Both the position numbers and the translations under genes were made by a program. This document shows, one piece after another, positions 43,172 to 51,285 of a DNA stretch of 64,000 nucleotides (position 1 is the first letter of the stretch; each line of letters begins with the position of its first letter). The notes beneath the pieces were generated by a model. It worked only from the letters and a program-made list of their open reading frames with translations, did not search any database and was not told where the DNA came from. The stretch is from contig NZ_JAMXQV010000032.1 of NCBI RefSeq assembly GCF_024703995.1, positions 1-64,000 of the forward strand, in the 5' to 3' direction. Origin of the DNA: Amycolatopsis iheyensis. Lineage in GTDB: Bacteria; Actinomycetota; Actinomycetes; Mycobacteriales; Pseudonocardiaceae.

Positions 43172-44290
43172 ATGTCCGACCCCGAACGGCCGCTTCCGCG
43201 CCTGGCGATGCTGCGGGCCATGACCGACCGCGCGGTGCTCGACCAGGTCTTCGTCCACGGGCGGACCACGCGCGCCGAGCTCGCCGCGACGACCGGGATC
43301 TCGAAGCCGACGATCTCGGAATCGGTCCGGCGGCTGGAGACGGCGGGCGCGCTGCGGGCGACCGGCACCGACCAGACCGGCCGCCGCGGCCGGATCGCGA
43401 CCTTCTACGAGCTGGCCGCCGACGCCGGGCGCGTGGTCGCCGCCGAGGTCAACCAGCAGGGCATCCGCACGGTGACGACCGACCTGACCGGGACAGTCCT
43501 GGCCACCGACCACCACCCGCCCGACGGCCGGCCGATGACCGCCGCGGTCCGGGCGGCCGTCGATGCGGCAGGCGCCGTCGGGGCAGGGCCGGTGCGGGCG
43601 ACCGCGATCTCGGTGGCGAACCCCGTCGACCCGGTGACGCACGAGGTCGTCGCGCTGCCGGGATCGCCGTTTCCCGAAGGCACGCTCCGGGCTGCGGACA
43701 TCGGCCGCGACGTCCTGCTCGACAACGACGTGAACTTCTCCGCCCTCGCCGAACGCCGGGAGGGCGCCGCACGGGAGGCGAAGAGCTTCGCTTACGTCTA
43801 TGTCGGGGCCGGGCTCGGCGTGAGTCTCTACGTCGGCGACCAGCTCGTGCGGGGCGCGCACGGGCTGGCCGGCGAGATCGGGTACCTCGACAGCTCGGGA
43901 GCGACGCTCGCTTCGGCCCTCGCCGACCAGGGGTTCGGCCGGGTGGATGCGCCTTCGCTGGACGTCGACGCGATCTTGACCACGCTCGACCAGGCCGGGT
44001 CGGGGGACGCCGTGGCCGCGGAACGGCTGGGGCTGCTCGGCGCGACGCTCGGCCGGGCGGTGGCCGCGATCTGCACGATCGTCGACCCGGACGTGGTGCT
44101 GCTGGGTGGCCCGGCGGGGAGCCACCCGGCGCTCGTGGCGGAAATCCGGCGAACGGTCCAGGCGGCGGCACCGGGGCCGGTGCGGGTGGAGGCCGGCGAG
44201 GTGACGGACTCGGCGGCCCTGCGCGGCGCGCTGTTGTCCGCGCTGGACCACGGCCGGGACGGCCTGCTCAACGCCGTTGCCGAAAACTGA
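43172..44290 (+). CDS. ROK family transcriptional regulator
   Basis: A 372-residue ROK repressor: an N-terminal winged helix-turn-helix (ELAATTGISKPTISESVRRL, about residues 36-55) followed by the sugar-kinase-like domain (VGAGLGVSLYVGDQLVRG, HGLAGEIGYLD). The Cys-rich zinc motif normally following the Gly-Glu-Ile-Gly segment is absent (DSSGATLASALAD), so kinase activity is unlikely. It probably senses a sugar and controls the divergent DUF1479 gene and perhaps the GH2 gene. Its 3' end lies within a 43-bp tandem repeat, which also supplies the stop codon. Confidence 0.87.
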   Translation: MSDPERPLPRLAMLRAMTDRAVLDQVFVHGRTTRAELAATTGISKPTISESVRRLETAGALRATGTDQTGRRGRIATFYELAADAGRVVAAEVNQQGIRTVTTDLTGTVLATDHHPPDGRPMTAAVRAAVDAAGAVGAGPVRATAISVANPVDPVTHEVVALPGSPFPEGTLRAADIGRDVLLDNDVNFSALAERREGAAREAKSFAYVYVGAGLGVSLYVGDQLVRGAHGLAGEIGYLDSSGATLASALADQGFGRVDAPSLDVDAILTTLDQAGSGDAVAAERLGLLGATLGRAVAAICTIVDPDVVLLGGPAGSHPALVAEIRRTVQAAAPGPVRVEAGEVTDSAALRGALLSALDHGRDGLLNAVAEN

Positions 44291-44340
44291 CCACAGTATG
44301 GATGGTCTGCTCAAGGCCGTTGCCGGAAATCGACCACGGT
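44246..44340 (+). repeat. 43-bp tandem repeat at the ROK gene end, plus related copy
   Basis: Two head-to-tail 43-base units (44246-44288 and 44289-44331), each starting GACCAC and containing CTGCTCAA and GCCGTTGCCG, match at 33 of 43 positions. A third begins at 44332 and diverges after about 19 bases. A further partial copy ending GCCGGAAATCGACCACAG lies at about 44415-44449. The first unit is coding (end of the ROK protein), and the stop TGA falls at the unit boundary. The 173 bases to the GH2 stop contain no other gene. Confidence 0.75.
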
Positions 44341-44463
44341 CGGGAGGGCCCGTCGACGATTCGTGACCCCCGGGCGGCTCGAAGCGGTCGCTGAAGCGAC
44401 CCAATCCCACCGGCCCCAGCTCGAAGCCATTGCCGGAAATCGACCACAGCTGGCCGCCGAACC

Positions 44464-46227
44464 TCAGGCGGAGCCGGCCTCGATGACCGCGCGCACGCAC
44501 TTCGCCACCACCGCCGGGTCCACCTTGACCACCTGGCGGTCGTACGTGAGCAAGCCGTTGACCTCGTTCTCGACATCCGTCGTCTGGGTGTAGACCGCGC
44601 CGGACAGGCCGCGCTCCGCCACCACCCGCTCCAATGCGGCGCTCACCTCCGCGTACCGCTCGGTCAGGCGCTCGCGCGTCGGCGTCATTTCGTACGCGTT
44701 CGGCGGGCCTGGCCAGCAGTGACCGTCCAGGACCAGGCCGAGGCCGCCGTACTCGCCGTCGACGATCGCTCGGCCGTCGGCCGCCGTCGGCGTGCCCGGG
44801 CCGACGTACGTGTGGTCGTCGTAGACGTCGCCCGCGCCGGTGTCCGGGCGGGAGAAGCAGCAGTTGACGCCGCTGTTCGCGATCACCAAGCGTGTCGGGT
44901 CCATTTTTTTGACCAGTTCCGCGACACGCGCCGTGTCGAACTCGCCCCAGCCCTCGTTGAACGGCACCCAGCCGACGATCGAGGGGACCGCGCGCAGCTG
45001 ATTGATCATTTTGATCAATTCTGCTTCGAACCGCGTCTGCGCCTCCGGCACCGGGTCCGGCGCGATGCCGGGTGGGCCGTCGAACGTCGCGGTCAGCGAC
45101 GGCATGTCCTGCCAGACGAGCAGGCCCAGCGTGTCGGCCCAGAAGTACCAGCGGGCCGGCTCGACCTTGACGTGCTTGCGGACGAAGTTGAAGCCCAGCT
45201 CCTTGGTCTTTTCGAGGTCGAAGCGCAGGGCGTCGTCGGTGGGCGCGGTCGAAATGCCGTCCGGCCAGTAGCCCTGGTCCAGCGGGCCGTGCAGGAACGT
45301 CGGCCGGCCATTGAGCGCGATCCGCGGGCGACCCGTCGCGTCCGGGAGGAGGCCGACCGTCCGGAGGCCGGCGTAGCTGCCGACCTCGTCCAGGACCGCG
45401 CCGTGTCCGTCGAGCAGCTGGACCTGCACCTTGTAGAGGTGGGGGTCGTCAGGGGTCCAGAGGCGTGGTTCGGGAACGTCCACGCGGACCGCCGCGCCGG
45501 GTGCGCCCGAGCCGCGGGCGACTTCGCCGTCCGTGGTCGAAAAAATGACCACGACCTCGTCGCCGCCCGTGACCTGGGGGAACACTGTCACGCCGGTGAG
45601 GTCCGGGGTCAGGTCCAGCCGCTCGACGCGCGTCTCGGGCACCGGCTCGAGCCAGACCGTCTGCCAGATTCCGGACGACGCCGTGTACCAAATCCCGCCG
45701 GGCGCGTTGCGCTGTTTGCCGACCGGGAACGGCTCGATGTCGGTGCGGTCCTCGGCCCGCACCGTCAGCTCCTGCGCCCCCGACGCCCGCAGGACGTCGG
45801 TGATGTCCGCACTGAACGCCGTGTAGCCGCCCTCGTGGGTCGCGACCAGCTGGTTGTTCACCCAGACCTTCGCCGTCTGGTCGACCGCGCCGAAGTGCAG
45901 GAGGACCCGGGAGCCGCGCCAGCCGGGCGGGATCTCGACCAGGCGGCGGTACCAGAGGACCTCGTCGCGTCGTCCGATTCCCGACAACGCCGACTCCGGC
46001 GGGAACGGCACCAGGATCCGCTCCGCGTAGCCCGACGGGCGGGGTTCGTCCGGTGACGACGGCCAGCCCGCGTACTCCCAGACGCCGTTGAGGGTGAGCC
46101 AGCGGGGCCGCGTCAGCTGGGGGCGCGGGTACTCGGGCAGCGCGTTGCCGGGGCCGACCTCCCCGGACCACGGGGTCGGCAGGGGCGGGTCGAGCCGGCG
46201 CCAGCCGGTGTCCTCGGGAGATGTCAT
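44464..46227 (-). CDS. Glycoside hydrolase family 2 protein
   Basis: A 587-residue cytosolic GH2-type enzyme, related to beta-galactosidases, mannosidases and glucuronidases. A jelly-roll sugar-binding domain (NGVWEYAGW, VLLHFGAVDQTAKVWVNNQL) is followed by an Ig-like domain and a TIM barrel with the acid/base Glu in VPFNEGWGEF and the nucleophile Glu in IVDGEYGGLG. It is shorter than LacZ and lacks C-terminal domains. No signal peptide is present. It lies next to the ROK regulator, and the two probably belong to one inserted sugar-use module. Confidence 0.87.
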   Translation of the reverse strand: MTSPEDTGWRRLDPPLPTPWSGEVGPGNALPEYPRPQLTRPRWLTLNGVWEYAGWPSSPDEPRPSGYAERILVPFPPESALSGIGRRDEVLWYRRLVEIPPGWRGSRVLLHFGAVDQTAKVWVNNQLVATHEGGYTAFSADITDVLRASGAQELTVRAEDRTDIEPFPVGKQRNAPGGIWYTASSGIWQTVWLEPVPETRVERLDLTPDLTGVTVFPQVTGGDEVVVIFSTTDGEVARGSGAPGAAVRVDVPEPRLWTPDDPHLYKVQVQLLDGHGAVLDEVGSYAGLRTVGLLPDATGRPRIALNGRPTFLHGPLDQGYWPDGISTAPTDDALRFDLEKTKELGFNFVRKHVKVEPARWYFWADTLGLLVWQDMPSLTATFDGPPGIAPDPVPEAQTRFEAELIKMINQLRAVPSIVGWVPFNEGWGEFDTARVAELVKKMDPTRLVIANSGVNCCFSRPDTGAGDVYDDHTYVGPGTPTAADGRAIVDGEYGGLGLVLDGHCWPGPPNAYEMTPTRERLTERYAEVSAALERVVAERGLSGAVYTQTTDVENEVNGLLTYDRQVVKVDPAVVAKCVRAVIEAGSA

Positions 46228-46338
46228 CCCGGTCGATGGTGGCAGACAACCTCGGCCCCGCCAGTGACTCCGGTCACAGGAGAACAGGTTCTAGCCGGTC
46301 GGCGAGCACGGGCCCGTCACCCACTTGCGACTCGCGAG

Positions 46339-46344
46339 TAACCT
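46339..46344 (+). promoter_or_regulatory. Candidate -10 of a leaderless promoter
   Basis: TAACCT lies 6 bases before the ATG of the glycosyltransferase and no ribosome-binding site is present. Confidence 0.45.
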
Positions 46345-46350
46345 CTGCCC

Positions 46351-47628
46351 ATGCGTGTGCTGATGCTGTCCTGGGAGTACCCGCCAGTGGCCATCGGTGG
46401 CCTGGCTCGGCACGTACACGCGCTGGCCACCCACCTGGCCCGCCAGGGGCACGAGGTCGTCGTGCTCTGCCGGCACGCCGCGGGCACCGACGCCGGGACG
46501 CACCCGCGCACCGACCGCGTCGTCGAGGGTGTGCGGGTCATCCGGGTCGCCGAGGACCCGATGCACGTCACGTTCGAACGCGACCTCGTCGCCTGGACGC
46601 TGGCCATGGGGCACGCCATGATCCGCGCCGCGCAGGACCTGCTGCGCGGCTGGCAGCCCGAGGTCGTCCACGCGCACGACTGGCTGGTCGCGCACCCGGC
46701 CATCGCGATCGCCGAGGCCGCGCGGGTACCGCTGGTCGGCACGATCCACGCGACCGAGGCCGGGCGGCACTCCGGGTGGCTGTCGCACCCGCTCAACCAG
46801 CAGGTTCACTCGGTCGAGTGGTGGCTGGCGAACCGCGCCGACGCGCTGATCACCTGCTCGCAGGCCATGCGCCGCGAGGTCGCGCACCTCTTCGAGGTCG
46901 AGGCCGGCGACGTCACGGTGATCCACAACGGCATCGAGGAGCGCGGCTGGCAGGTGCCGGCGAAGGAGATCGCGCACGCCCGCGAGGTCTACAGCCCGGC
47001 CGGCGCTCCCCTGTTGCTCTATTTCGGACGGCTCGAATGGGAGAAGGGGATCCAGGACCTGCTGGCCGCGCTCCCCCGCATCCGGCGCCGCCACCCCGGC
47101 ACGCGCGTGGTCGTCGCCGGGAAAGGACGACACTTCGACGAGCTCGTCGAGCAGTCGCGGAAGCTGCGGGTGCGGCGCGCGGTCGACTTCGTCGGGCACC
47201 TGTCGGACCGCGACCTGCGTGCGGCGCTGGCCGCGGCCGACGCCGTCGTGCTGCCGAGCCGGTACGAGCCGTTCGGGATCGTCGCGCTGGAGGCCGCGGC
47301 CGCGAAGGCGCCGCTGGTGGCCTCGACCGCCGGCGGGCTCGGCGAGGTCGTCGTGCACGGCGAGACCGGACTCGCCTTCAGCCCCGGCGACGTCGCGGCG
47401 TTGGCCGATTCGGTGACGAAGGTGCTCAGTGACGCGCCGGCCGCGGCGAAGCGGGCGAAGGCCGCGCAGTCCCGGCTCGCCGCGGACTTCGACTGGGGCC
47501 GGATCGCCGAGGCGACCGCCGCGGTCTACAAGCGGGCCAAGGCGGGTGAGCCGGTCGAGCTGCCGCGGCCGAAGATCGCCACCGGGAACGCGTTCGAGCC
47601 GGTCGCCTCGGGCGTCGGCGAACTGTAG
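46351..47628 (+). CDS. GT4-type alpha-glucosyltransferase (Rv3032-like)
   Basis: A 425-residue retaining glycosyltransferase of the GT-B fold. The N-terminal MLSWEYPPVAIGGLARHVHA loop, the phosphate-binding LYFGRLEWEKGIQDLL and the E-x7-E motif SRYEPFGIVALEAA are characteristic. The sequence matches the mycobacterial alpha-1,4-glucosyltransferase Rv3032, which extends MGLP and other alpha-glucans. It is expected to act with the GH57 and methyltransferase genes at 39031-41306, from which it is separated here by about 5 kb of other genes. Donor specificity is inferred. Confidence 0.88.
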   Translation: MRVLMLSWEYPPVAIGGLARHVHALATHLARQGHEVVVLCRHAAGTDAGTHPRTDRVVEGVRVIRVAEDPMHVTFERDLVAWTLAMGHAMIRAAQDLLRGWQPEVVHAHDWLVAHPAIAIAEAARVPLVGTIHATEAGRHSGWLSHPLNQQVHSVEWWLANRADALITCSQAMRREVAHLFEVEAGDVTVIHNGIEERGWQVPAKEIAHAREVYSPAGAPLLLYFGRLEWEKGIQDLLAALPRIRRRHPGTRVVVAGKGRHFDELVEQSRKLRVRRAVDFVGHLSDRDLRAALAAADAVVLPSRYEPFGIVALEAAAAKAPLVASTAGGLGEVVVHGETGLAFSPGDVAALADSVTKVLSDAPAAAKRAKAAQSRLAADFDWGRIAEATAAVYKRAKAGEPVELPRPKIATGNAFEPVASGVGEL

Positions 47629-47640
47629 GTAGCGGACGGC

Positions 47641-47769
47641 TCAGAAGTGGCAGGGCCGGACGCAGTCCGGCTGGGCCGCGCTGGGCGCGGCCGTGGTCAC
47701 GACGGCGCCGAACGAGAACGACAGAACGACGAAGGCGGCGGCGACGACCGCTCTCAACCTGCTGGTCAT
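47641..47769 (-). CDS. 42-residue secreted peptide with two C-terminal Cys
   Basis: A small reading frame with a good AGGAG ribosome-binding site 7 bases before ATG 47769. The product has a basic start (MTSRLR), a hydrophobic helix (AVVAAAFVVLSFSFGAVV) and a likely signal-peptidase site after PSAA, leaving a tail of about nine residues, QPDCVRPCHF or slightly shorter. The Cys-x3-Cys could form a disulfide loop. I do not recognise the family. It converges on the glycosyltransferase gene, 12 bases away. Signal peptide, ribosome-binding site and third-position GC bias all support it being a real gene. Confidence 0.65.
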   Translation of the reverse strand: MTSRLRAVVAAAFVVLSFSFGAVVTTAAPSAAQPDCVRPCHF

Positions 47770-47887
47770 GGGGTGCTCCTGGGGAGGGGACGCTTCGCTG
47801 TGAGCATCCGCGCCGCCTCCCGGCGAAACAATAAGCGGAACAGTACGGGCCGCTACGTATTCGCCTTCCGTGACCGGTTCGTCCCGA

Positions 47888-48667
47888 TCACCGGACGCCG
47901 ATCAGGAGCCGGACGCGAACCTGCTCCCGCAGCGGTCCGTGCGGGACCACCGCCGCCCGGACGCGCTTGGTGAACGCCTCCCGCGCGTCCGGGGCGGGCA
48001 GCTGCTCCGGGCTCATCGCCGAGTACACGCCACCGACGATTTCTTCGACGGTCAGCGTGGTCACATATTCGACCACCCGCTGGTCGACGGCGTATCCCGC
48101 CGCCTCGAGCGCGGTGCGGTAGCGGGCCTGGCTGGCGTCGTCCGTGCCGCACGTGCGGTGCACCGGTGTCCCCAAGAACGACGAGACGACCTCACGCAGC
48201 GCCGCCGACCACGCGGTGTCCTGGAGCCAGAGCGGTTCGCCGTTGGTCACCACCGCGACCCCGCCGCCTGGGCGCAGCAACGGGCGCACGTCGGCGAACA
48301 GCCGCTCGTGGTCCATCCAGTGCAGTGCCTGCGCGACCGTCACGGCGGCCAGCCGGCCCGGGCCCAGCGCCGGCGTCAGCGCGCCGATGTCGGAGTCGGC
48401 GCCGAGCAGCCAGCCGACGTTCGGGGCCGACGTCGCCCGGCGGGCCTGGGCGAGCATCGCCGGCTCCGGGTCCATGCCGAGCACCGCGCCCACCCGGGGC
48501 GCCAGGACCCGGGTGAGCTGGCCGGTGCCGCAGCCGAGGTCGAGCACGACGTCGCCGGGCGTCAGCGCGAACGCCGTCGCCAGCGCCTCGGCCACCGAGG
48601 GCGGGTAGCCGCGGCGGAACCGCTGGTAGAACTCGCTCACTTCGCCGCCGAACGCCGGTGCCGTCAT
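47888..48667 (-). CDS. SAM-dependent methyltransferase
   Basis: A 259-residue class I methyltransferase of the ubiE/methyltransf_11 type: VLDLGCGTGQLTRVLAPRVG (motif I, about residues 42-61), GMDPEPAMLAQARR and the Trp-containing ALHWMDHERLF, the usual signature of this subgroup. The substrate is unknown. ATG 48667 is listed; an upstream GTG at 48685 would add six residues. It is not obviously linked to the MGLP genes. The 118 bases between it and the small peptide gene hold no feature that I could support. Confidence 0.85.
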   Translation of the reverse strand: MTAPAFGGEVSEFYQRFRRGYPPSVAEALATAFALTPGDVVLDLGCGTGQLTRVLAPRVGAVLGMDPEPAMLAQARRATSAPNVGWLLGADSDIGALTPALGPGRLAAVTVAQALHWMDHERLFADVRPLLRPGGGVAVVTNGEPLWLQDTAWSAALREVVSSFLGTPVHRTCGTDDASQARYRTALEAAGYAVDQRVVEYVTTLTVEEIVGGVYSAMSPEQLPAPDAREAFTKRVRAAVVPHGPLREQVRVRLLIGVR

Positions 48668-48724
48668 GGTCACGAGCATGCCCACGACGGAACCCGGCCG
48701 GGGGTGGTTACGCGCGCAGCGGAC

Positions 48725-49183
48725 TCAGAAGACCGGCAGCAGGACGCCGTGTTCGGACTCCGGGCGCGGGCCGAAGATGCGACGCTCGTCCTCGGTGATC
48801 GCGCGGTCGTTGATGCTCGCTTCGCGCCTTCGCATCAGGCCTTCGTCGCTGAACTCCCACAGCTCGTTGCCGTAGCTGCGGAACCACTGGCCCTCGGCGG
48901 TGCGGGACTCGTACTGGAACCGGACGCCGATGCGGTTGCCGCGGAAGCCCCAGAGCTCCTTGCGCAGCGCGTAGTCCAGTTCGCGCTCCCACTTCGCCGT
49001 CAGGAACCGGACGATCTCCGCGCGCCCGACGACGTGCTGGTCGCGGTTGCGCCACACCGAGTCCTCCGTGTAGGCCAGCGAGACCTTCTCCGGGTCGCGG
49101 GTGTTCCACGCGTCCTCGGCGGCCTGGACCTTCTGGCGGGCGGTGTCTTCGTCGAACGGCGGGAACGGCGGACGCGGGGGCAT
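48725..49183 (-). CDS. DUF1348 (nuclear transport factor 2-like) protein
   Basis: A 152-residue protein of the NTF2/SnoaL superfamily, DUF1348 group: AAEDAWNTRDPEKVSLAYTE, SVWRNRDQHVVGRAEIVRFL, KELWGFRGNRIGVRFQYE and ASINDRAITEDERRI. Members are small cone-shaped dimers with a hydrophobic pocket; the function is not known. The start after AAGGAG at 49183 is well supported. It is divergent from a TetR gene, with two palindromic operators between, so it is probably the main target of that repressor. Confidence 0.9.
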   Translation of the reverse strand: MPPRPPFPPFDEDTARQKVQAAEDAWNTRDPEKVSLAYTEDSVWRNRDQHVVGRAEIVRFLTAKWERELDYALRKELWGFRGNRIGVRFQYESRTAEGQWFRSYGNELWEFSDEGLMRRREASINDRAITEDERRIFGPRPESEHGVLLPVF

Positions 49184-49204
49184 GACGGCTCCTTCGAGGA
49201 AGTG

Positions 49205-49246
49205 GAGAACGTGCGTTCTCCGGTAGCGTAGAGAACGCACATTCTC
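49205..49246. promoter_or_regulatory. Two TetR operators in the DUF1348-TetR gap
   Basis: GAGAACGTGCGTTCTC (49205-49220) and GAGAACGCACATTCTC (49231-49246) are 16-bp inverted repeats whose arms GAGAA/TTCTC are identical, with centres 26 bp apart. The first is a near-perfect palindrome. They occupy half of the 82-base gap and would cover both divergent promoters, as for a self-regulating TetR repressor. Confidence 0.85.
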
Positions 49247-49265
49247 CGCACCAGAGGCAGGTGAC

Positions 49266-49796
49266 ATGCATCCCACGGAGGCGACCGACCGGCTGCTGGA
49301 GGCCGCCGAGGAGCTCTTCTACGCCCACGGCGTGCAGGCCGTCGGGATGGACGCCGTCCGCGCGCGCTCGGGCGTCTCGCTCAAGCGGCTCTACCAGTGC
49401 TTCCCGGCGAAGACCGACCTGGTCGAGGCCTACCTTCGGCGCCGCGACGAGCGGTGGCGGCGGTCGTTGCGCGAATTCGTCCACGCCCGCGGCGACGACC
49501 CGCTGGCCGTGTTCGCCTGGCTGAAGGACTGGTTCGCCGAGCCCGGCTTCCGCGGCTGCGCGTTCATCAACTCCTTCGGCGAGTTCGGCGAACCCACGCC
49601 GGGGATCGCCGCCGCGATCCGCGAGCACAAGGAGGAAGTCCGGGCCTACCTGGGTGGTCTCGTTCCCGGCCGCGCCGCCGACCAGCTGTTCTCGCTGGTC
49701 GAAGGCGCGACCGTGCTCGCCGCGATCACCGGCAACCCCGGCGAAGCCGACACCGCCCGCGAGGCCGCGAAGGCCGTGCTGGCCGCTCAGGGGTAG
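49266..49796 (+). CDS. TetR family transcriptional regulator
   Basis: A 176-residue TetR repressor: the helix-turn-helix covers about residues 8-54 (LLEAAEELFYAHGVQAVGMD, SGVSLKRLYQCFPAKTDLVE), followed by a helical ligand domain with CAFINSFGEFGEP. It resembles the TetR group next to DUF1348 or dehydrogenase genes, but its ligand is unknown. It is divergent from DUF1348 with two operators between. Its end overlaps the convergent one-TM protein gene by 10 bases. Confidence 0.92.
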   Translation: MHPTEATDRLLEAAEELFYAHGVQAVGMDAVRARSGVSLKRLYQCFPAKTDLVEAYLRRRDERWRRSLREFVHARGDDPLAVFAWLKDWFAEPGFRGCAFINSFGEFGEPTPGIAAAIREHKEEVRAYLGGLVPGRAADQLFSLVEGATVLAAITGNPGEADTAREAAKAVLAAQG

Positions 49797-50641
49797 AGCG
49801 TCAGGCCCGGATCGAGGGCGACCTCGGTCAGCTGGGCGAGGCTGAGCGGCGGCGACGGCATGTCCGGCGGCAGCGGCTGCTTCGCGCTGCTGGCGATGTT
49901 CTCCGCCTCGACGATGACGCCCGTCCCGTCGGGCTTGACGACGTTCACCTGGTTGACCGTCGCCTGTCCCGGCGAAGAGAACGTCAGCGCGACGACGGTC
50001 TCGCCGTGCGGGCCGGTCGTCCGGTCGCACGAACCCTGCGTCCCCTCGGGCGGATCGGTGCATTCGGTGGCCGGCGTGGCGTTGCCCCCCAGCCGGGTGG
50101 CGATCGCCCAAACGTTGCCCTTGCCCGCCGGGCCGGCCGTCGTCGCCGCGGCCATGAAGTAGTCCTCGCCGCCGCTGCAGGTGCTCCCGTTCCGCACCTG
50201 GGCCGAGAACACGTGGAAGAAGGCCAGCGGCCCGTGCGGCGTGCCTTTCGGGTACTCGCCCTGGGCGTGCGGCTGGAGCGTCGTCCCGGCCGCGACCCGC
50301 TGCTGGACGGCGGCGGTGAGCACACCGCTGAGCCGGTTCGCCGCGGTGTCCGCCTTTTCCGGGATGGGCGCACCGGTCTGCGGCATGACGAGGCCACACG
50401 GATCCGGCGACGGCGGAGCCGACGGCGGGTTGCCCGGCACCAAGGTCGCGGCCGGCTCACCGGGCGCGAACACGAACGCCGCGCCGGCGGCCACCGCCGC
50501 CACGCCCGCGCCCACGGCGGTCCACGGGTTCGCCACCCGGCGCACCCGCGCGCGACGGCGTTCCCGGTCCAGGACCGCCTCGACGTCCACAGTGGACGCC
50601 GGCGCGGTGCCGATCGCCGCGTCGAACTGTTCCCTGCTCAT
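49787..50641 (-). CDS. One-TM protein next to sigma factor (possible anti-sigma)
   Basis: A 284-residue protein with about 38 cytosolic residues, rich in Arg near the membrane (DRERRRARVRRV), one helix (WTAVGAGVAAVAAGAAFVFA) and a large outer domain with at least four Cys, probably disulfide-bonded. It follows the SigE-family sigma gene by 10 bases, the usual position of an anti-sigma factor. It has no zinc-type HxxxCxxC anti-sigma motif. A second gene with the same architecture lies after the other sigma factor (59624-60601). Anti-sigma function is an inference. Confidence 0.7.
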   Translation of the reverse strand: MSREQFDAAIGTAPASTVDVEAVLDRERRRARVRRVANPWTAVGAGVAAVAAGAAFVFAPGEPAATLVPGNPPSAPPSPDPCGLVMPQTGAPIPEKADTAANRLSGVLTAAVQQRVAAGTTLQPHAQGEYPKGTPHGPLAFFHVFSAQVRNGSTCSGGEDYFMAAATTAGPAGKGNVWAIATRLGGNATPATECTDPPEGTQGSCDRTTGPHGETVVALTFSSPGQATVNQVNVVKPDGTGVIVEAENIASSAKQPLPPDMPSPPLSLAQLTEVALDPGLTLYP

Positions 50642-50651
50642 TTTCCCTCCA

Positions 50652-51143
50652 TCAGCTCTGGCTCGCGGCGACGAGCGCGCGCAGCGAGTCGAGCCCGCGC
50701 GCGGTCTGGCTCTTCACGGTTCCGGTCGAACATTCGAGGATCTCCGCGGTCTCCTCGACCGAGAGATCGCAGTAGTAGCGCAGCACCACCGCCGCCCGGC
50801 GCCGCGGCGGCAGCGCGTCGAGCAGCTCGAGCAGGCCGAGACGCTCGACGACGTCGTCGCCGGGCAGCACCGCCGGCTCCGGCAGGGTCTCGGCCGGCTC
50901 CTCGCGCCGCCACCCCCGGGCCTTCTCGTCCAGCCACGTCCGCACCAGGATCCGGCGCACGTAGGCGTCGAGATGCGCCATGCGCCGGGCTCGCGGCCAG
51001 TGCCGGTAGAGCTTGCCGATCGTGATCGACACCAGGTCGTCGGCGAGGTGCCAGTCGCGGCACAGCAGGAAGGCCGTGCGGCGCATGACTTCCATCCTGG
51101 CCGTGACGTAGTCGCGGTACCCCGCCTCTTCCGCCCGTTTCAC
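50652..51143 (-). CDS. SigE family RNA polymerase sigma factor
   Basis: A 163-residue ECF-type sigma factor of the actinobacterial SigE family (TIGR02983 type). Region 2 is seen as MRRTAFLLCRDWHLADDLVS to RRMAHLDAYVRRILV, and region 4 as LDALPPRRRAAVVLRYYCDL and CSTGTVKSQTARGLDSLRAL. GTG 51143 follows GGAGGAACAG, which is a strong site, so longer frames are rejected. It is upstream of the one-TM partner, with the large subtilase gene divergent, 142 bases away. Confidence 0.9.
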   Translation of the reverse strand: MKRAEEAGYRDYVTARMEVMRRTAFLLCRDWHLADDLVSITIGKLYRHWPRARRMAHLDAYVRRILVRTWLDEKARGWRREEPAETLPEPAVLPGDDVVERLGLLELLDALPPRRRAAVVLRYYCDLSVEETAEILECSTGTVKSQTARGLDSLRALVAASQS

Positions 51144-51285
51144 CTGTTCCTCCTCGTCGCCCCCACACCGTGTCCAACGGGGCAGGTGGCCACCGGGGTT
51201 GCTCCGAGGTCGAAATCCGGGCAACCCGCCGGCTCGCCGGGGCCGTTCCACAAGCCGAGAGTCCCCGACAGCGAGGAACCATCCC

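Noticed and set aside
44246..44450. CRISPR-like array
   Set aside because: The repeats are adjacent and imperfect with no unique spacers, and no cas genes are present.
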